Positions 46,516-56,683 of a DNA stretch of 64,000 nt are shown piece by piece. The notes under the pieces are model-generated. The model was not told the DNA's origin and searched no databases. It saw only the letters and a program-made list of their open reading frames with translations. Where the stretch lies: NCBI GenBank assembly GCA_958295725.1, contig OY282368.1:2564001-2628000 (forward strand), given 5' to 3'. Within the stretch, counting starts at the first letter, position 1; every line of letters starts with the position of its first letter. The translations under genes and the position numbers were made by a program. This DNA is from an uncultured Alphaproteobacteria bacterium. GTDB taxonomy: Bacteria; Pseudomonadota; Alphaproteobacteria; UBA2966.

Positions 46516-47637
46516 CTATTTCGGGGCCGTGTCGCGGAACGTCCAGTAGGAGTTCGTGAGGTAGTTGAGCGCCACGGCGGGGACGATGGCGCAGGCCTGG
46601 AGCAGCGCCGGCGAGGTGTGCGGGAAGGGGACCGACAGGCCGACGAAGGTGGCGTAGCTCAGGGCCAGCGTGGCCAGCGAGACGGCGTTGTACTTCAGGC
46701 CCCGGACGCGCTTGCGGCCGATCATGACCCGGCCGGCGAAGGTCCAGTAGTTGTGCATCAGGAAGTTCGAGACGATCGACAGCTCGATGGCGATCGGCGA
46801 CGCCAGGAACTTGTGCATCCCGAGCTCGAGCAGGGTCTGGAACGATCCGAGGTTGACCAGCGCGCCGACGAGGCCCGTCAGCCCGTACCTGAAGAGAACC
46901 CGGTGGCTCGTCAGGCGCAGCCACCAGATGGTGTAGAAGAACTCCAGGATGCTTCCGGCGCCGAGCTTCGTTCGCCCGCGCTCGCGGTCGCGGAAATGGA
47001 TCGGCTCCTCGACCACCCGTGCGCCGGCGTGGATCAGGCGATGCAGGAGCATTATCTGGAAGGTGTGGCCCCGCACCCGGATGTCCTCCACCCTCGCGGC
47101 CCCGAGCGCCTCCGCCCGGATCGCCTTGAAGCCCGAGGTGCAGTCGCGAACTCCCCGGATATCGGCGATATATCGGGCGAAGCGATTGCCCCAGCGGGAC
47201 AGCAGCCGCCGTCCGATGCGCCAGCGCGGATCGAGCGAGCCGCCGACGACGTAGCGGCTGCCGATCGCCACGTCGGCGCCGTCCGCGAGGCGGGTCAGCA
47301 GCCGCCGCGCGTCGGCGGGGTCGTGGGAGAAGTCGGCGTCCATCTGGACGACCGTGTCCGCGCCGAGGGTCTCCAGGGCATACGCCATCCCTCGCACGTA
47401 GGCCTGCCCGAGCCCGCGCCGCGGACCCTCGAGCAGGTGGACGCGGCCATCCGTCGCGGCGAGCTCCCGGACCAGCCGACCGGTACCGTCCGGGCTCTCG
47501 TCATCGACGACCAGGAACGCGGTGTCCGGATCCGGGTACAGCCCGGTCAGGCGCCGCAGCAGCGGAACGATGTTCGGCGCTTCGTTGTACGTGGGAACGA
47601 CGAAGCATACGCCGGCCCCGGAAATGTCCCGGCCCAA
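46516..47637 (-). CDS. GT2 family (DPM1/GtrB-like) glycosyltransferase fused to GtrA-type membrane domain
   Basis: About 373 residues. The N-terminal glycosyltransferase has VCFVVPTYNEAPNIVPLL, LVVDDESPDGTG, GRGLGQAYVRG-like, and QMDADFSHDP (DxD), with RVRGHTFQIMLLHRL: a dolichol/polyprenyl-phosphate mannosyl- or glucosyltransferase pattern. The C-terminal GtrA domain has four hydrophobic helices (RYGLTGLVGALVNLGSFQTL, NFLMHNYWTF, LNYLTNSYWTF). It would make and flip a lipid-linked sugar for surface glycans. TTG at 47637 was chosen: AGGAGG stands ten bases upstream, and the preceding in-frame sequence is low-complexity. Confidence 0.87.
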   Translation of the reverse strand: MGRDISGAGVCFVVPTYNEAPNIVPLLRRLTGLYPDPDTAFLVVDDESPDGTGRLVRELAATDGRVHLLEGPRRGLGQAYVRGMAYALETLGADTVVQMDADFSHDPADARRLLTRLADGADVAIGSRYVVGGSLDPRWRIGRRLLSRWGNRFARYIADIRGVRDCTSGFKAIRAEALGAARVEDIRVRGHTFQIMLLHRLIHAGARVVEEPIHFRDRERGRTKLGAGSILEFFYTIWWLRLTSHRVLFRYGLTGLVGALVNLGSFQTLLELGMHKFLASPIAIELSIVSNFLMHNYWTFAGRVMIGRKRVRGLKYNAVSLATLALSYATFVGLSVPFPHTSPALLQACAIVPAVALNYLTNSYWTFRDTAPK

Positions 47638-47965
47638 TGCGGCGGCCCCTCCTGGTCCCGAGAACGGCGTCGCGGCTCGGGACGAATTGTACCCGAAATC
47701 CGGGGCTTCGCCACCGCCGCTGCCGGACGCCCGCGCGGGAAAGCCGCCATGTTCCCGCCCGAAAGCCGCGCGACCGCCGGGCCCCGCGGCGCGCCGACCG
47801 CGCGGCCGACGGGATCCCGACGTATCCCGACGTCCCGGAGGCGGCGAACCGGAACAGGCGGTTGACAAAGGAGGCCGTTTGAGCCGCTATCCCCCTCCGA
47901 CGGCGTGTCGCGGCATCGCGCCCGGACGCCGCCGCGCGCGTCCGCGGGATACGAGATAGCGAACA
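47638..47965. other. Divergent intergenic region between GT2-GtrA and ppiD
   Basis: A 328-bp GC-rich gap that should carry promoters for both neighbours. Apart from repeat B copy 2 (47707-47739) I see no recognisable gene, RNA or operator. Confidence 0.4.
47707..47739. repeat. 33-bp direct repeat B, copy 2 (right of the glycosyltransferase)
   Basis: TTCGCCACCGCCGCTGCCGG and onward to GCGCGGG at 47739, the partner of 46392-46424. Four mismatches separate the copies. Confidence 0.6.
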
Positions 47966-49864
47966 ATGCTGGACCTACTTCGCAGACAGACGGGTTCCTG
48001 GATCGTCAAAGCGTTCCTCGGGGTGCTCATCCTGAGTTTCGCCGTATGGGGAATCGGTGACATCTTTCGCGGGCCGTCCGACGCGACGGTGGCCACGGTG
48101 GGCGACGTCGAGATAACGCGGTCCCAGTTCGGCGACGCCTACCGCCGGGAGCTGGACCGGCTGAACCGGCGCCTGGGGCGGCAACTCGACGCCGACCAGG
48201 CCCGCCAGCTGGGCGTCGAGAACCTCACGCTTCAGCGCATGATCAACAGGGCGCTGTTCGACCAGGTGGCGTCGGGCTACGGACTGACGGTATCGGACGG
48301 GGACCTCGCGGCGGACATCCGTTCCGACCCGGCGTTCCGGGGCGAGCTCGGGCGGTTCGATCCGCTGTATTACCGCGACGTGCTCCGCCAGCTGGGCTAC
48401 ACGCGCGAATACTTCGAGGACGTGCGCCGCGCGGACATGCGCCGCGGCCAGCTGATGGACGGCATCTCCCGGGGGGCAGAGACGCCCGAACCCGTCGTCG
48501 ACGCGATCTTCCGTTACAGAACCGAACGGCGCGTCGCCGACGTGGCCGTCGTTCCCGATTCGTCCATCCCGGAACCGCCGGCGCCCGACGGCGCGGCGCT
48601 GGAGCGGTATTACGAGGACTCGCTGCGACGCTACACGGCGCCGGAGTACCGGACGCTCACGTATGTCGCGCTGAGCCCCGAGCAACTGCTCGACGAAGTG
48701 ACGGTGACGGAAACCGAGATCGCGGACGAGTACGAGTCGCGCCTCGACGAGTTCGTCGAACCCGAACGGCGGGACCTGTCCCAGATCGTCGTCGACGACG
48801 AAACCTCGGCGCGGGACGCGCTGGAAAGGCTCAAGCAGGGCGAGGCCCTCGCGGATGTCGCCCGGGACGTGGCGGGACTGGAGCCGGAGGACACGGCGCT
48901 CGGCGTGCTGACGATCGAAGACCTCCCGCTGCCGCCGGAAACCGCGGAGGCGGTATTCGCGGCCGCCGAAGGACAGTATCCGGACCCCCAACAGAGCGAC
49001 TTCGGATGGCATGTCTATCGGGTCAACCAGGTCATCCCGGGCGAGACGACGTCGCTGGAGGAAGCCAGGGAGGAACTGCGCCGGGAGCTCGCCTTGCGGC
49101 GGGCCGCCGACAGCCTGTTCGAGCTCGCCAACAAGCTGGAGGACGAGCTGGCCGGCGGCGCGACCCTGGAGGAAGGCGCGAGCCGCCTCGACCTGAACGC
49201 CGGCAACATCCCGCGGATCGATGCCGACGGGCGGGCGCCGGACGGTGCGGACGTCGAAACCGCGCCGGCCTATCCCGAGTTTCTGCCGACCGCGTTCGCC
49301 ACCCCGGCCGGCGACGAGTCGGCGCTGACGGAAAGCGCCGACGGCGGCTACTTCATCGTTCGCGTGGACGGCATCGAACCGGCGGCGCCCCGGCCACTCG
49401 ACTCCGTTCGCGACCGGGCGGTCGCCGACTGGAAGGAGGCCGAACGCGCCCGGCTCGCCCGCGACCGGGCGGCCGGCATCGCCGGGCGCATACGCCAGGG
49501 CGAAAGCCTGGAGTCGCTGGCCGCGGCCGAGGGCCTGGAGGTTCGCTCGACGGAGGCGCTGACCCGCCGTGACGCGGGGCCCGACTCCGGCGTGTCGGGA
49601 GGATTGCTGGCGGAGATCTTCGCCTTGACCGATGTCGGCGGCGTCGCCGAGGGACCGGCCGCGGAGGGCGCTGGCCACGCGGTCGCGGTGCTGCGGCGCA
49701 TCGACCGGGCGGGCGGCGACGCGGACGACCGGCCCGAACGCGACGAGCTGCGGCGCGCTCTCGACGAGGCGCTCGCCGACGACATTCTGGCGCAATACAG
49801 GGTGGCGCTGAACCGGGAGTACGACGTCGAGGTGAACCAGCAGGCCATCGACAGCCTGTTCTAG
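47966..49864 (+). CDS. ppiD: SurA/PpiD-type periplasmic peptidyl-prolyl isomerase
   Basis: A 632-residue protein. A short cytoplasmic tail (MLDLLRRQTGSWIVK) leads to a membrane helix (AFLGVLILSFAVWGIGDIF), a SurA_N-like chaperone domain (ATVGDVEITRSQFGDAYRRE), a parvulin domain (RRDLSQIVVDDETSARDALERL...QSDFGWHVYRV) and a C-terminal chaperone part. It assists folding of proteins leaving the Sec translocon. Its stop is two bases from trpE, a coupling common in alphaproteobacteria. Confidence 0.93.
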   Translation: MLDLLRRQTGSWIVKAFLGVLILSFAVWGIGDIFRGPSDATVATVGDVEITRSQFGDAYRRELDRLNRRLGRQLDADQARQLGVENLTLQRMINRALFDQVASGYGLTVSDGDLAADIRSDPAFRGELGRFDPLYYRDVLRQLGYTREYFEDVRRADMRRGQLMDGISRGAETPEPVVDAIFRYRTERRVADVAVVPDSSIPEPPAPDGAALERYYEDSLRRYTAPEYRTLTYVALSPEQLLDEVTVTETEIADEYESRLDEFVEPERRDLSQIVVDDETSARDALERLKQGEALADVARDVAGLEPEDTALGVLTIEDLPLPPETAEAVFAAAEGQYPDPQQSDFGWHVYRVNQVIPGETTSLEEAREELRRELALRRAADSLFELANKLEDELAGGATLEEGASRLDLNAGNIPRIDADGRAPDGADVETAPAYPEFLPTAFATPAGDESALTESADGGYFIVRVDGIEPAAPRPLDSVRDRAVADWKEAERARLARDRAAGIAGRIRQGESLESLAAAEGLEVRSTEALTRRDAGPDSGVSGGLLAEIFALTDVGGVAEGPAAEGAGHAVAVLRRIDRAGGDADDRPERDELRRALDEALADDILAQYRVALNREYDVEVNQQAIDSLF

Positions 49865-49866
49865 GC

Positions 49867-51417
49867 ATGACGGTCTCCCCGGCAATCGACGATTTCCGCG
49901 CCGTCTACGACGCGGGCGGGAGTCAGGTCGTCTGGACCGACCTGGTCGCCGACCTCGAAACCCCCGTATCGGCCATGCTGAAGCTCGCCGACGGCACCCC
50001 CAACAGTTTCCTGCTCGAGTCCGTGGAGGGCGGCGACGTGAGGGGCAGGTACTCGATCATCGGCATGAACCCGGATCTCGTCTGGCGCTGTCATGGCGAC
50101 CGGGCGGAGATCAACCGGAACGCCTTGATCGACCCGGGCGCGTTCGAGGCCTGCGAGGAGGGTTCCCTCGACGCCCTGCGGCGGCTGATCGACGAATCGC
50201 GCATCGACCTGCCGGAGGAACTCCCGCCGATGGCCGCCGGCCTCGTCGGCTACATGGCCTACGACACGGTTCGCCTGATGGAGCGGCTGCCAGAGCCGAA
50301 CCCGGACGTCCTCGGGATCCCCGACGGCATCTTCGTCCGCCCGACGATCATGGCGATCTTCGATTCGGTCAAGGACATCGTCACGCTCGTCACGCCGGTC
50401 CGCCCGGCCCCGGGCGTCGACGCCGCCCGCGCCCGGCGGTCCGCCATCGACACGCTGTCCGAGGCGACGTCGGGCCTGGAGAAAAGTCTCCAGCACGCCC
50501 GCGGCCCGCGCGAGCCGGCCATCGAGCTGCCGGAGCCGGTCTCGAACATGAGCCGCCGGGACTATCGCGGGATGGTCGGGAAGGCCAAGGCGTACATCGC
50601 CGCGGGAGACATCTTCCAGACCGTGTTGTCCCAGCGCTTCAGTCTGCCCTTCGCGCTGCCGCCGTTCGCGCTCTACCGGGCGCTGCGCCGCACCAACCCC
50701 TCCCCGTTCATGTATTTCCTGCAACTGGACGGATTCTCGATCGTCGGGTCGAGCCCGGAAATCCTGGTAAGGCTGCGGGACGGCGCCGTGACGGTCCGGC
50801 CGATCGCGGGGACGCGCCCCCGAGGCGCCAACCGCGAGGAAGACGAGGCACTCGCGGCGGATCTGCTGTCGGACCCCAAGGAACTCGCAGAGCACCTGAT
50901 GTTGCTGGACCTCGGGCGCAACGACGTGGGGCGCGTGGCGAAAATCGGCACGGTCGGCGTGACCGAACGGATGGTCATCGAGAACTACTCCCACGTGATG
51001 CACATCGTTTCCAACGTCGAGGGCGTGATCGACGACCGGTTCGACGCCATGGACGCCCTGTGCGGCGCGTTTCCGGCGGGCACGGTAAGCGGCGCCCCGA
51101 AGGTTCGCGCCATGGAGATCATCGACGAACTCGAGTCCGAGAAGCGTGGCGTGTACGCGGGCGCGATCGGTTATTTCTCGGCGAACGGCAGCATGGACAC
51201 CTGCATCGCGCTCAGGACCGCCGTGGTGATGAACGGAACGATGTACGTCCAGGCCGGCGGCGGCATCGTCGCCGACAGCGACCCGGACGCCGAATTCGAG
51301 GAGAGCCGCAACAAGGCCGAGGCCCTGATCCGCGCCGCCGAGGAGGCCGTGCGTTTCGCCACGGAACCCGTGGCCGCCGACGGACCGGGGGACGGGGCCG
51401 AACGGGGCCGGACTTGA
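49867..51417 (+). CDS. trpE: Anthranilate synthase component I
   Basis: A 516-residue chorismate-utilising enzyme: GRYSIIGMNPDLVW and LLESVEGG near the N-terminus (feedback-site region), SRRDYRGMVGKAKAYIAAGD, QRFSLPFALPPFALYRALR, VRPIAGTRPRGANREEDEAL, DLGRNDVGRV, FPAGTVSGAPKVRAMEIIDE and GGGIVADSDPDAEFEE. With TrpG it makes anthranilate from chorismate and glutamine. No leader peptide or attenuator is evident upstream, since ppiD abuts it. Confidence 0.97.
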   Translation: MTVSPAIDDFRAVYDAGGSQVVWTDLVADLETPVSAMLKLADGTPNSFLLESVEGGDVRGRYSIIGMNPDLVWRCHGDRAEINRNALIDPGAFEACEEGSLDALRRLIDESRIDLPEELPPMAAGLVGYMAYDTVRLMERLPEPNPDVLGIPDGIFVRPTIMAIFDSVKDIVTLVTPVRPAPGVDAARARRSAIDTLSEATSGLEKSLQHARGPREPAIELPEPVSNMSRRDYRGMVGKAKAYIAAGDIFQTVLSQRFSLPFALPPFALYRALRRTNPSPFMYFLQLDGFSIVGSSPEILVRLRDGAVTVRPIAGTRPRGANREEDEALAADLLSDPKELAEHLMLLDLGRNDVGRVAKIGTVGVTERMVIENYSHVMHIVSNVEGVIDDRFDAMDALCGAFPAGTVSGAPKVRAMEIIDELESEKRGVYAGAIGYFSANGSMDTCIALRTAVVMNGTMYVQAGGGIVADSDPDAEFEESRNKAEALIRAAEEAVRFATEPVAADGPGDGAERGRT

Positions 51418-51513
51418 CGGCGCCGCCGCCGCCCTGTTTGTTGCGACTCTCGGCTCGCGGAGCGGACGTGCGTGCGAAACACGGCGAAACAGCGTTCTCC
51501 GCGACCGGTCGGA

Positions 51514-52140
51514 ATGCTGATCATCATCGACAACTACGACAGTTTCACCTACAACCTCGTCCACTTCCTGGGGGAACTGGGCGCGGACTCGCGCGTCTTC
51601 CGCAACGACGCGGTGACGCCGCGCGATGTCCTCGCTCTCCGGCCGGACGGGATCGTCCTCTCTCCGGGGCCTCGCGACCCCGACCGTGCGGGAATCTGCC
51701 TGGAGCTCGTCGAGAGGGCCGCGGGATCGGTCCCCGTCCTCGGCGTGTGCCTGGGGCACCAGTCCATCGGCCAGGCGTTCGGCGGACGCATCGTCCGGGC
51801 GCCCGAGATCATGCACGGAAAGCTCAGCGTCATACGGAACGACGGCACCGGCGTGTTCGCCGGCCTGCCCCCGGAGTTCCGGGCCACGCGCTATCACTCC
51901 CTGACCATCGACCGCGACTCCATGCCCGACTCCCTGCGCGTGACGGCGGAAACCGGCGACGGGACGGTGATGGGCATCGTGCACAGGGAGTTTCCGATCC
52001 ACGGCGTTCAATTCCACCCCGAGAGCATCGCGTCGGAGCACGGCCACGCCGTGCTGGCGAATTTCCTCGGGCTGACCGGAATGGACGGCATCCGGCCCGT
52101 GGCCGCCGCCTCCCCGGAGAACGCGCCGCCCCCTGGATGA
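51514..52140 (+). CDS. trpG: Anthranilate synthase component II (glutamine amidotransferase)
   Basis: A 208-residue class I glutaminase: [35 protein letters not shown], nucleophile C79 in [12 protein letters not shown], and [13 protein letters not shown] with the His and Glu of the triad. It supplies ammonia to TrpE. A 96-bp gap separates it from trpE. ATG at 51514 gives the conserved N-terminus; an in-frame GTG upstream at 51472 would add 14 basic residues. Confidence 0.96.
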   Translation: MLIIIDNYDSFTYNLVHFLGELGADSRVFRNDAVTPRDVLALRPDGIVLSPGPRDPDRAGICLELVERAAGSVPVLGVCLGHQSIGQAFGGRIVRAPEIMHGKLSVIRNDGTGVFAGLPPEFRATRYHSLTIDRDSMPDSLRVTAETGDGTVMGIVHREFPIHGVQFHPESIASEHGHAVLANFLGLTGMDGIRPVAAASPENAPPPG

Positions 52141-52147
52141 CGCACCC

Positions 52148-53191
52148 ATGAGCGACGCCCGACCCGACATGAAGGAGGTCCTGGCCCTGGTGGCAGAAGG
52201 CGGTCGTCTGAGCGTCGACCAGACCCGCCGCGCGTTCGACATCATGATGTCCGGCGACGCCACGCCGTCGCAGACGGGCGCGCTCCTCATGGCGCTGCGC
52301 CTGCGCGGGGAAACCGTCGAGGAATTGACCGGCGCCGTCATGACCATGCGCGAAAAGATGACGCGCGTCGAATCTCCGGCGACGGCGATCGACGTGGTCG
52401 GTACCGGAGGCGACCGTTCCGGCACCTATAACGTATCGACCGCCGCGGCCATCGCGGTCGCGGGCTGCGGCGTTCCCGTCGCCAAGCACGGGAACCGCGC
52501 CGCGTCCTCCAGATCGGGCGCTGCGGACGTGCTGGCGGCGCTCGGCGTCGATATCGAGTGCGATTTCCCGCTGACGAGGAAGGCCCTGTGGGAGGTGGGC
52601 ATGTGCTTCATGTTCGCCCAGCGCCACCACGGCGCGATGCGCCACGTGGCCGGCGCCCGCGTCGAAATGGGCACCCGCACGATCTTCAACATGCTGGGAC
52701 CGCTCTCGAATCCGGCGGGCGTCGACAAGCATCTCGTCGGCGTCTTTTCACGGGAATGGGTGGAGCCGCTCGCACGGGTGCTCGGGAATCTCGGCTCCCG
52801 GCGCGTCTGGGTGGTCCACGGCGGCGACGGACTGGACGAGATCACCACCACCGGCCCCACCCTCGTCGCCGAACTGAAGGACGGCGAGATCCGGACGTTC
52901 GAAGTCACGCCGGAGGACGCCGGCCTGCCGCGCTCGGACGGCGAGGCGCTGAAGGGCGGCGACGCGGCCGCCAACGCGCTCGCGATCGACGCCCTCCTCG
53001 ACGGCCATCGAAGCGCCTTCCGCGACATCGTGCTCATAAACGCCGCCGGCGCGCTCATCGCCGCGGGAGAAGCGGACAACCTCGAGGACGGCGCGGCCAT
53101 GGCCGCGGACTCCATCGACGGCGGCAATGCGCGCGCCGTGCTCGACGGCCTGATCGCCATCACCAACGAGCCGGCGGCGACGGATGAGTGA
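52148..53191 (+). CDS. trpD: Anthranilate phosphoribosyltransferase
   Basis: A 347-residue protein: [19 protein letters not shown] (phosphoribosyl-diphosphate site), [47 protein letters not shown] and [11 protein letters not shown]. It adds a phosphoribosyl group to anthranilate. It starts seven bases after trpG and overlaps trpC by eight, so translation of trpG, trpD and trpC is probably coupled. Confidence 0.97.
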   Translation: MSDARPDMKEVLALVAEGGRLSVDQTRRAFDIMMSGDATPSQTGALLMALRLRGETVEELTGAVMTMREKMTRVESPATAIDVVGTGGDRSGTYNVSTAAAIAVAGCGVPVAKHGNRAASSRSGAADVLAALGVDIECDFPLTRKALWEVGMCFMFAQRHHGAMRHVAGARVEMGTRTIFNMLGPLSNPAGVDKHLVGVFSREWVEPLARVLGNLGSRRVWVVHGGDGLDEITTTGPTLVAELKDGEIRTFEVTPEDAGLPRSDGEALKGGDAAANALAIDALLDGHRSAFRDIVLINAAGALIAAGEADNLEDGAAMAADSIDGGNARAVLDGLIAITNEPAATDE

Positions 53192-54002
53192 CATTCTCGA
53201 CAGGATCGTCGCCGACAAGCGCATTCACGTCGAGCGTCGGCGCGCCCAGGTCCCGGACGACCGGATCCTGGCGGCCGCCAAGACGGCGCCCGCGGCGCGC
53301 GGATTCGCCGAGGCGCTCCGGCGGGCCGCGCGGGGCGGCGGCTACGGCCTGATCGCCGAGATAAAGAAAGCCTCTCCGTCGAAGGGCCTGATCCGGGAAG
53401 ACTTCGATCCCGCGGCGCTGGCGCGCGCCTATGCCGCCGGCGGCGCGACCTGCCTTTCCGTCCTCACGGACGGACCCTATTTCCAGGGTTCGGACGGGTT
53501 TCTCGGACAGGCGCGCGATGCCGGACGCCTTCCCGTCCTGCGCAAGGACTTCATGATCGAACCGTACCAGATCGTGGAATCCAGGGCGCTCGGCGCCGAT
53601 TGCATCCTGTTGATCATGGCGGCGCTCGACGACGAACGGGCCGGCGCACTCGCCGCGGCGGCGCGGGGGCTGGGTATGGACGTGCTGTTCGAGATCCACG
53701 ACAGGGAAGAAATGGAGCGCGCGAAGGCCCTGGATCCCGAACTGGTGGGGATCAACAACAGAAATCTCCGGACCTTCGACGTCGATCTGGCGACGACCGA
53801 GACCCTCGTCCAGCACGCGCCGAAGGACGCCATCGTCGTCAGCGAGAGCGGCCTGTCCACGCCGTGGGACCTCCGCCGCCTGAGCGCGGCCGGCGTAAAC
53901 TGCTTCCTCGTAGGGGAATCGCTGATGCGGGCGGACGACGTCGCCCGGGCCACGTCGGAGTTGCTGGCGCCCGTCGAGGCCGGCGCGGACGCCGCCGCCT
54001 GA
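53184..54002 (+). CDS. trpC: Indole-3-glycerol-phosphate synthase
   Basis: A 272-residue TIM barrel: [79 protein letters not shown] and [12 protein letters not shown]. It closes the indole ring. The monofunctional form without TrpF matches alphaproteobacteria. The moaC gene follows 12 bp later, as is usual in this lineage. Confidence 0.97.
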   Translation: MSDILDRIVADKRIHVERRRAQVPDDRILAAAKTAPAARGFAEALRRAARGGGYGLIAEIKKASPSKGLIREDFDPAALARAYAAGGATCLSVLTDGPYFQGSDGFLGQARDAGRLPVLRKDFMIEPYQIVESRALGADCILLIMAALDDERAGALAAAARGLGMDVLFEIHDREEMERAKALDPELVGINNRNLRTFDVDLATTETLVQHAPKDAIVVSESGLSTPWDLRRLSAAGVNCFLVGESLMRADDVARATSELLAPVEAGADAAA

Positions 54003-54014
54003 GCGCCCGGAACG

Positions 54015-54491
54015 ATGGCCGGATCGACGCATTTTGACGACCGGGGAAACGCGCGAATGGTCGACGTGACCTCCAAGGACGAGACCGAGCGCATCGCGAC
54101 GGCGGAGGCGCGGGTGCGCATGAAGCCCGAGACCCTCTCCATGATCGTGGACGGGCGGGTGGGAAAGGGCGACGTGCTGGGTATCGCGCGGCTCGCCGGG
54201 ATCATGGCGGCCAAGCGCACGCCGGACCTGATCCCGCTCTGTCACCCGCTGCCGCTGACCGCCGTCGATATCGACCTGAGCTGCGATCCCGAGCGGAGCG
54301 CGGTGACGATCGTCTCGACTTGCCGGACCACCGCCCGAACCGGCGTCGAAATGGAAGCCCTGACGGCGGTGTCGCTGGCCGCGCTCACGGTCTACGACAT
54401 GTGCAAGTCGGTGGACCGCGCCATGACGGTGGAGTCGGCACGCCTGACGTTCAAGAGCGGCGGCAAGTCCGGCGTCTTCAGGGCGGAGTGA
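54015..54491 (+). CDS. moaC: Cyclic pyranopterin monophosphate synthase
   Basis: A 158-residue molybdopterin enzyme: [58 protein letters not shown] and [23 protein letters not shown], with [18 protein letters not shown] at the end. With MoaA it converts GTP to cyclic pyranopterin. Seven bases from moeA; the two form a cofactor module appended to the trp operon. Confidence 0.96.
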   Translation: MAGSTHFDDRGNARMVDVTSKDETERIATAEARVRMKPETLSMIVDGRVGKGDVLGIARLAGIMAAKRTPDLIPLCHPLPLTAVDIDLSCDPERSAVTIVSTCRTTARTGVEMEALTAVSLAALTVYDMCKSVDRAMTVESARLTFKSGGKSGVFRAE

Positions 54492-54498
54492 GCCGGCG

Positions 54499-55716
54499 AT
54501 GATTTCCGTCGCCGAGGCGCGGCGAAGGATACTCGATCCGCTCGCGCCCACGGGCGTCGAGACCGTGGGGCTGGCGGACGCCCTGGGCCGGATCCTGGCG
54601 GCGGAAGTGCGCGCGCGCGTCACCCAGCCGCCGGTCGCCGTCTCGGCGATGGACGGTTACGCGGTGCGCGCGGACGACGTCGCCCGGACGCCGGCCACGC
54701 TGCGCCAAGTCGGGGAGGCGCCGGCGGGCGGCGCGCACGACGGCGTCGTCGGTCCGGGCGAGGCGGTCAGGATCTTCACCGGCGGTCCGGTGCCGCGCGG
54801 CGCCGATACGATCGTCATCCAGGAAGACGCGGACGCGGACGGCGAGCGGATCGCCGTCAAGGCGGGCGCGCCGCCGGGGACCCATATCCGGCCCGCGGGC
54901 CTCGACTTCGGCGAAGGCGACGTCGGCCTGAAGCCCGGACGAATTCTGGGCGCCAGGGACATCGCACTGGCCGCGTCGATGAACTGTCCGTGGCTGCGCG
55001 TGCACCGTAAGCCGCGCATCGCCGTCCTGGCGACGGGCGACGAACTCGTCATGCCGGGCGAGCCCATGGGGCCCAACCAGATCGTGAGCTCCAACAACCT
55101 CGGCCTCCGCGCCTTCGTGGAGGAGTCCGGCGCCGAAGCCATCGATCTCGGCATCGCCCTCGACACCGAGGAGTCGCTCGAGACCCTCGCCGCCGGGGCG
55201 AAGGGCGCGGACATGCTCGTGACCATCGGAGGCGTGTCCGTCGGCGATCACGACCTCGTGCGGACCGTTCTCGGCGATATGGGACTCGACGTGGACTTCT
55301 GGCGCATCGCCATGAGGCCCGGAAAGCCGCTCATGTTCGGGCGCCTGGGCGAAACGGCGATGCTCGGCCTGCCGGGGAATCCCGTGTCCGCCCTCGTGTG
55401 CGGCCTGATCTTTCTGCGTCCCGCCATCGCGCGGATGCTGGGGCTGGGCGAAACGTCGGTGCGCCGCGGCAAGGCGGAACTCGGCCGCGACGTCGCCGCG
55501 AACGACCGCCGGGAAGATTACCTGCGCGCCACCCTCGCGAGAGACGAGTCGGGCGCCCTGATCGCCACGCCCTTCGAGATCCAGGACTCGAGCATGTTGT
55601 CCCGCCTGGCCCGCGCCGACTGTCTGATCGTCCGCGCCCCTCACGCGCCCGCCGCGCCGCGGGGGACGCCGGTGGACATCATTCCCCTGAACCCGCCGGG
55701 GCCGGACTCCCCATAG
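54499..55716 (+). CDS. moeA: Molybdopterin molybdenumtransferase
   Basis: A 405-residue protein: SAMDGYAVRADDV, RIFTGGPVPRGADTIVIQED, IAVLATGDELV, NQIVSSNNLGLRAF, VTIGGVSVGDHDLV, RPGKPLMFGRLGE and GLPGNPVSALV. It inserts molybdate into adenylylated molybdopterin. Such cofactor could serve formate dehydrogenases or other oxidoreductases elsewhere. A long hairpin (55721-55761) follows the stop. Confidence 0.96.
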   Translation: MISVAEARRRILDPLAPTGVETVGLADALGRILAAEVRARVTQPPVAVSAMDGYAVRADDVARTPATLRQVGEAPAGGAHDGVVGPGEAVRIFTGGPVPRGADTIVIQEDADADGERIAVKAGAPPGTHIRPAGLDFGEGDVGLKPGRILGARDIALAASMNCPWLRVHRKPRIAVLATGDELVMPGEPMGPNQIVSSNNLGLRAFVEESGAEAIDLGIALDTEESLETLAAGAKGADMLVTIGGVSVGDHDLVRTVLGDMGLDVDFWRIAMRPGKPLMFGRLGETAMLGLPGNPVSALVCGLIFLRPAIARMLGLGETSVRRGKAELGRDVAANDRREDYLRATLARDESGALIATPFEIQDSSMLSRLARADCLIVRAPHAPAAPRGTPVDIIPLNPPGPDSP

Positions 55717-55720
55717 CGGT

Positions 55721-55761
55721 CCACCCCCTCCCGACCTCTCCCGCGTCAGGGGGGGAGGGGT
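55721..55761 (+). terminator. Long GC hairpin downstream of moeA
   Basis: CCACCCCCTCCC pairs with GGGGGGGAGGGGTG across a loop containing GACCTCTCCCGCGTCA. It lies five bases after the moeA stop and ahead of the lexA promoter, a fitting place for transcription to end. No clear T-run follows the stem. Third member of the intergenic C-run/G-run hairpin set. Confidence 0.5.
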
Positions 55762-55807
55762 GTAACGACTCCCTCCCCTCCGCTCGCGCATTTTTTCGAC
55801 GCGGCGC

Positions 55808-55836
55808 TTGATTTTCGACGGGAACCAAACTAGAAC
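55808..55836 (+). promoter_or_regulatory. lexA promoter with autoregulatory LexA box
   Basis: TTGATT (55808-55813), 17-bp spacer and TAGAAC (55831-55836) form a plausible sigma70 promoter. A perfect GAAC-N7-GAAC (55822-55836), reverse complement of the alphaproteobacterial LexA operator GTTC-N7-GTTC, overlaps the -10. The leader to the lexA ATG is about 60 bases. Confidence 0.85.
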
Positions 55837-55902
55837 GGGTGCCGAGGTTTGGTTTTTGTTCCACATCTTGCGCCCTTGGGGCCGAAATCGGGGTCTGAAC
55901 CA

Positions 55903-56607
55903 ATGTTGACGCGAAAACAGCACGAACTCCTTCGATACATCAACGACCGCCTCGCGGAGGACGGTATCTGCCCATCGTTCGACGAGATGAAGGGTGCCTT
56001 GGGCCTCAAATCGAAATCGGGCGTCCATCGCCTGATCACCGCCCTCGAGGAACGCGGCTTCATCCGCAGGTTGCCGTATCGCGCGCGGGCGCTCGAGGTG
56101 CTCAAGTCTCCGGGGGACACCGTCCCCAGCCCGGCGAAGGCGCCGGAACCCGGCTTTTCCGCCAGCGTCATCCGGGGGAACTTCGCCGCCAGGACCGTGG
56201 AGTCCGTCGCCGCGCAAAGCATGGAAAGCATCGGCCTGCCGCTCTACGGCAGGATCGCCGCCGGTACGCCGATCGAGGCCTTGCGGGACCAGTCGAACTC
56301 GGTCGACGTGCCCGCCTCGCTGTTGGGGAACGGCGAGTACTACGCGCTGGAAGTGGCCGGGGACTCGATGGCGGACGCCGGTATCCTCGACGGCGATACC
56401 GTCGTCATCGAGCGCGCCGATGCCGCGGAGAACGGCGCCATCGTGGTGGCGCTGATCGACGGCGCGGAAGTCACGCTCAAACGGCTGCGCCGGAAAGGGA
56501 ACTCGGTCGCCCTGGAGGCCGCCAACGAAGCCCACGAGACGCGGATATTCGGCCCCGACCGGGTCCAGGTCCAGGGCCGTCTGACCGGTCTCCTCAGACG
56601 GTATTAG
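55903..56607 (+). CDS. lexA: LexA SOS repressor
   Basis: A 234-residue repressor. The winged-helix DNA-binding domain starts [19 protein letters not shown] and has [21 protein letters not shown]. The self-cleavage site is A120-G121 (GRIAAGTP). The Ser/Lys dyad is S155 ([10 protein letters not shown]) and K193 (EVTLKRLRR). It represses DNA-damage genes until RecA-stimulated autocleavage. Two operators of its expected type are in this window, one upstream of itself. It converges with comEC. Confidence 0.97.
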   Translation: MLTRKQHELLRYINDRLAEDGICPSFDEMKGALGLKSKSGVHRLITALEERGFIRRLPYRARALEVLKSPGDTVPSPAKAPEPGFSASVIRGNFAARTVESVAAQSMESIGLPLYGRIAAGTPIEALRDQSNSVDVPASLLGNGEYYALEVAGDSMADAGILDGDTVVIERADAAENGAIVVALIDGAEVTLKRLRRKGNSVALEAANEAHETRIFGPDRVQVQGRLTGLLRRY

Positions 56608-56683
56608 AGCGGGTCCGGTCCCTCCATCCGGTGCGGGCCGCCGCCGCCCCGGCCGCGACCGTTCCCCGCGGCGTCCCTGACGG

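Noticed and set aside
46381-47865. A plus-strand gene downstream of the SOS promoter, starting ATG at 46381
   Set aside because: Beyond about 130 bases it is purely antisense to the GT2-GtrA gene with Arg/Pro/Gly-rich composition. A short peptide cannot be excluded, but a 494-codon protein is not credible.
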